From positions 1 to 6,246 of the forward strand of contig JAOZSZ010000091.1 of NCBI GenBank assembly GCA_029939385.1: 6,246 nt of DNA. Reading direction: 5' to 3'. Of the stretch, positions 5,424 to 6,246 are shown in pieces. A model generated the notes under the pieces. It was not told the DNA's origin. It did not search any database and saw nothing but the letters and a program-made list of their open reading frames with translations. This stretch comes from Pontiella sp. (GTDB taxonomy: Bacteria; Verrucomicrobiota; Kiritimatiellia; Kiritimatiellales; Pontiellaceae). Every line of letters starts with the position of its first letter. Position 1 is the first letter of the stretch. A program made the translations under genes and the position numbers.

Positions 5424-6246
5424 TTTTCTTAACTGGCCCCTCTTCCCAATAGACCACCATGGCATCTTTTCCGTTAATCAGAAATATACAATCGATCTGA
5501 TACTGGTTCCCGAAGATATTGCCTATAGACGTTACCTTTACAAAATCACTTTGCAATTTAAATTTGTTAGGATCCGCACCAACATCAGTTAGATTTCTGA
5601 TTCCATCATCGGGCGTTCCATTTTCTCCGTCTTCTCCGTCACGAGATTCCATCACGCTTTCCAGTTCCCAGTCTTCGTATTCGGAATAACTGAGGAGAAG
5701 ATCTGTACTTGCGGTATTCAAATTCACTTTGCCATCGCCCCATACAGTTAGGAGATCAGCAATTCCAAAGATGGCATCGCTTTCATCGTCTGATTCTTTT
5801 CCATAGAGAATATGGGGTCCCCATCCTTTAATGAGTAGCAACTCTTCAACATTGTCGAGAGGGCCATTTTTTACGGGATAACCTAGGTCTTGATAAAAGG
5901 GATCATCTGACTCGGCACCATTAAGTTTATGGAGGTCGCCTTCATCAATCCAGTCTTCGAGAGAATCGATCATCGAATCCCATTCAGTGGAATCCACGTT
6001 AGCCATTTCCAGAATATCCAGCCATTCGCTTCGCGTAAGTAAGTTAACATTTCGTCCCGCCTCGGCGGACTCTAACGTTACGCGAAACGTGCCGTCATCT
6101 AATTCAATTTCTGAGGTGGTGGAGAGGCCACGTTTAATAAAAAGTGCCGCCAGCATAAAGCCATCTTTGTCCTCATCTCCCATATCTTCAATCTCAAGCT
6201 GCTTGGCCTCCGATTGTTTATCGAGAATGGCGCGGGCATATTCGAC
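5407..6246 (-). CDS. gspK: Type II secretion minor pseudopilin GspK (5' end outside window)
   Basis: GspK is the largest minor pseudopilin and caps the T2SS pseudopilus with GspI and GspJ. The frame is open to the window edge, giving 279 visible C-terminal residues. The missing part should hold the prepilin leader and hydrophobic helix; the first visible residues (VEYARAILDKQ) fit the end of that long N-terminal helix. Family marks: a DWIDEGD stretch (98-104) with NGAESDDPFY (109-118), the KNGPLDNVEELLLIKG motif (126-141), and ADLLTVWGDGKVNLNTAS (163-180), the strand and turn joining the two helix-hairpin-helix-like lobes. An Asp/Gly-rich loop follows (203-214). The family is known to bind calcium through acidic loops; that these residues do so is inferred. 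The protein is strongly acidic, as expected for a secreted or periplasmic tip subunit. A tandem 9 bp duplication encodes DGEDGE in the loop. The stop lies 17 bp inside gspL. Confidence 0.85.
   Translation of the reverse strand, partial: VEYARAILDKQSEAKQLEIEDMGDEDKDGFMLAALFIKRGLSTTSEIELDDGTFRVTLESAEAGRNVNLLTRSEWLDILEMANVDSTEWDSMIDSLEDWIDEGDLHKLNGAESDDPFYQDLGYPVKNGPLDNVEELLLIKGWGPHILYGKESDDESDAIFGIADLLTVWGDGKVNLNTASTDLLLSYSEYEDWELESVMESRDGEDGENGTPDDGIRNLTDVGADPNKFKLQSDFVKVTSIGNIFGNQYQIDCIFLINGKDAMVVYWEEGPVKKNANTR
5623..5640 (-). repeat. Tandem 9 bp duplication in gspK
   Basis: Two perfect adjacent copies of TTCTCCGTC (plus-strand reading, 5623-5631 and 5632-5640) encode DGE-DGE at visible residues 203-208 of GspK. 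In-frame duplication by slippage is the simplest origin; copy number could vary between strains without breaking the frame. Confidence 0.7.

Noticed and set aside
4968..5592. Open frames on the plus strand opposite gspL and gspK
   Set aside because: Overlapping antisense frames with no family resemblance and no upstream signals; the minus-strand genes explain the region.

Overview
The window (about 48% GC by eye, no RNA genes, mobile elements or CRISPR seen) is a dense chromosomal segment of a Gram-negative-type bacterium. It carries two gene blocks that meet tail to tail. A type II secretion (T2SS) inner-membrane platform implies a two-membrane envelope. The ftsQ-ftsA-ftsZ order, the style of the FtsZ C-terminus and the divergent FtsZ core fit the PVC superphylum (Verrucomicrobiota/Kiritimatiellota/Lentisphaerota type). 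This placement is an inference from sequence style, not from a marker search.

Plus strand, 1-2847: the end of a division and cell wall (dcw) cluster. The C-terminal part of ftsQ (cut by the window edge) is followed 13 bp later by ftsA. The ftsA stop overlaps the ftsZ start by 8 bp, behind a strong ribosome binding site. Together these encode the periplasmic divisome scaffold FtsQ, the membrane-anchoring actin homologue FtsA and the tubulin homologue FtsZ. FtsZ keeps the GGGTGSG phosphate loop and the C-terminal FtsA-binding peptide. It has lost several usual GTPase residues, including the second catalytic Asp of the T7 loop, and this is the most notable observation here.

Minus strand, 6246-2852: a tightly packed operon read right to left. 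It contains gspK (5' end outside the window), gspL, gspM and a GloC/YcbL-like metallo-beta-lactamase-fold hydrolase. Every junction overlaps (17, 4 and 4 bp). GspK is the tip minor pseudopilin; GspL and GspM are bitopic assembly-platform proteins related to PilM/PilN and PilO. The hydrolase looks like a metabolic passenger (glyoxalase II type) translationally coupled to gspM.

Only 4 bp separate the ftsZ stop from the hydrolase stop, and no convincing terminator is visible on either side. There is no gene-free stretch over 300 bases. I see no undescribed multi-gene system; the interest lies in the FtsZ active site and the gene arrangement.
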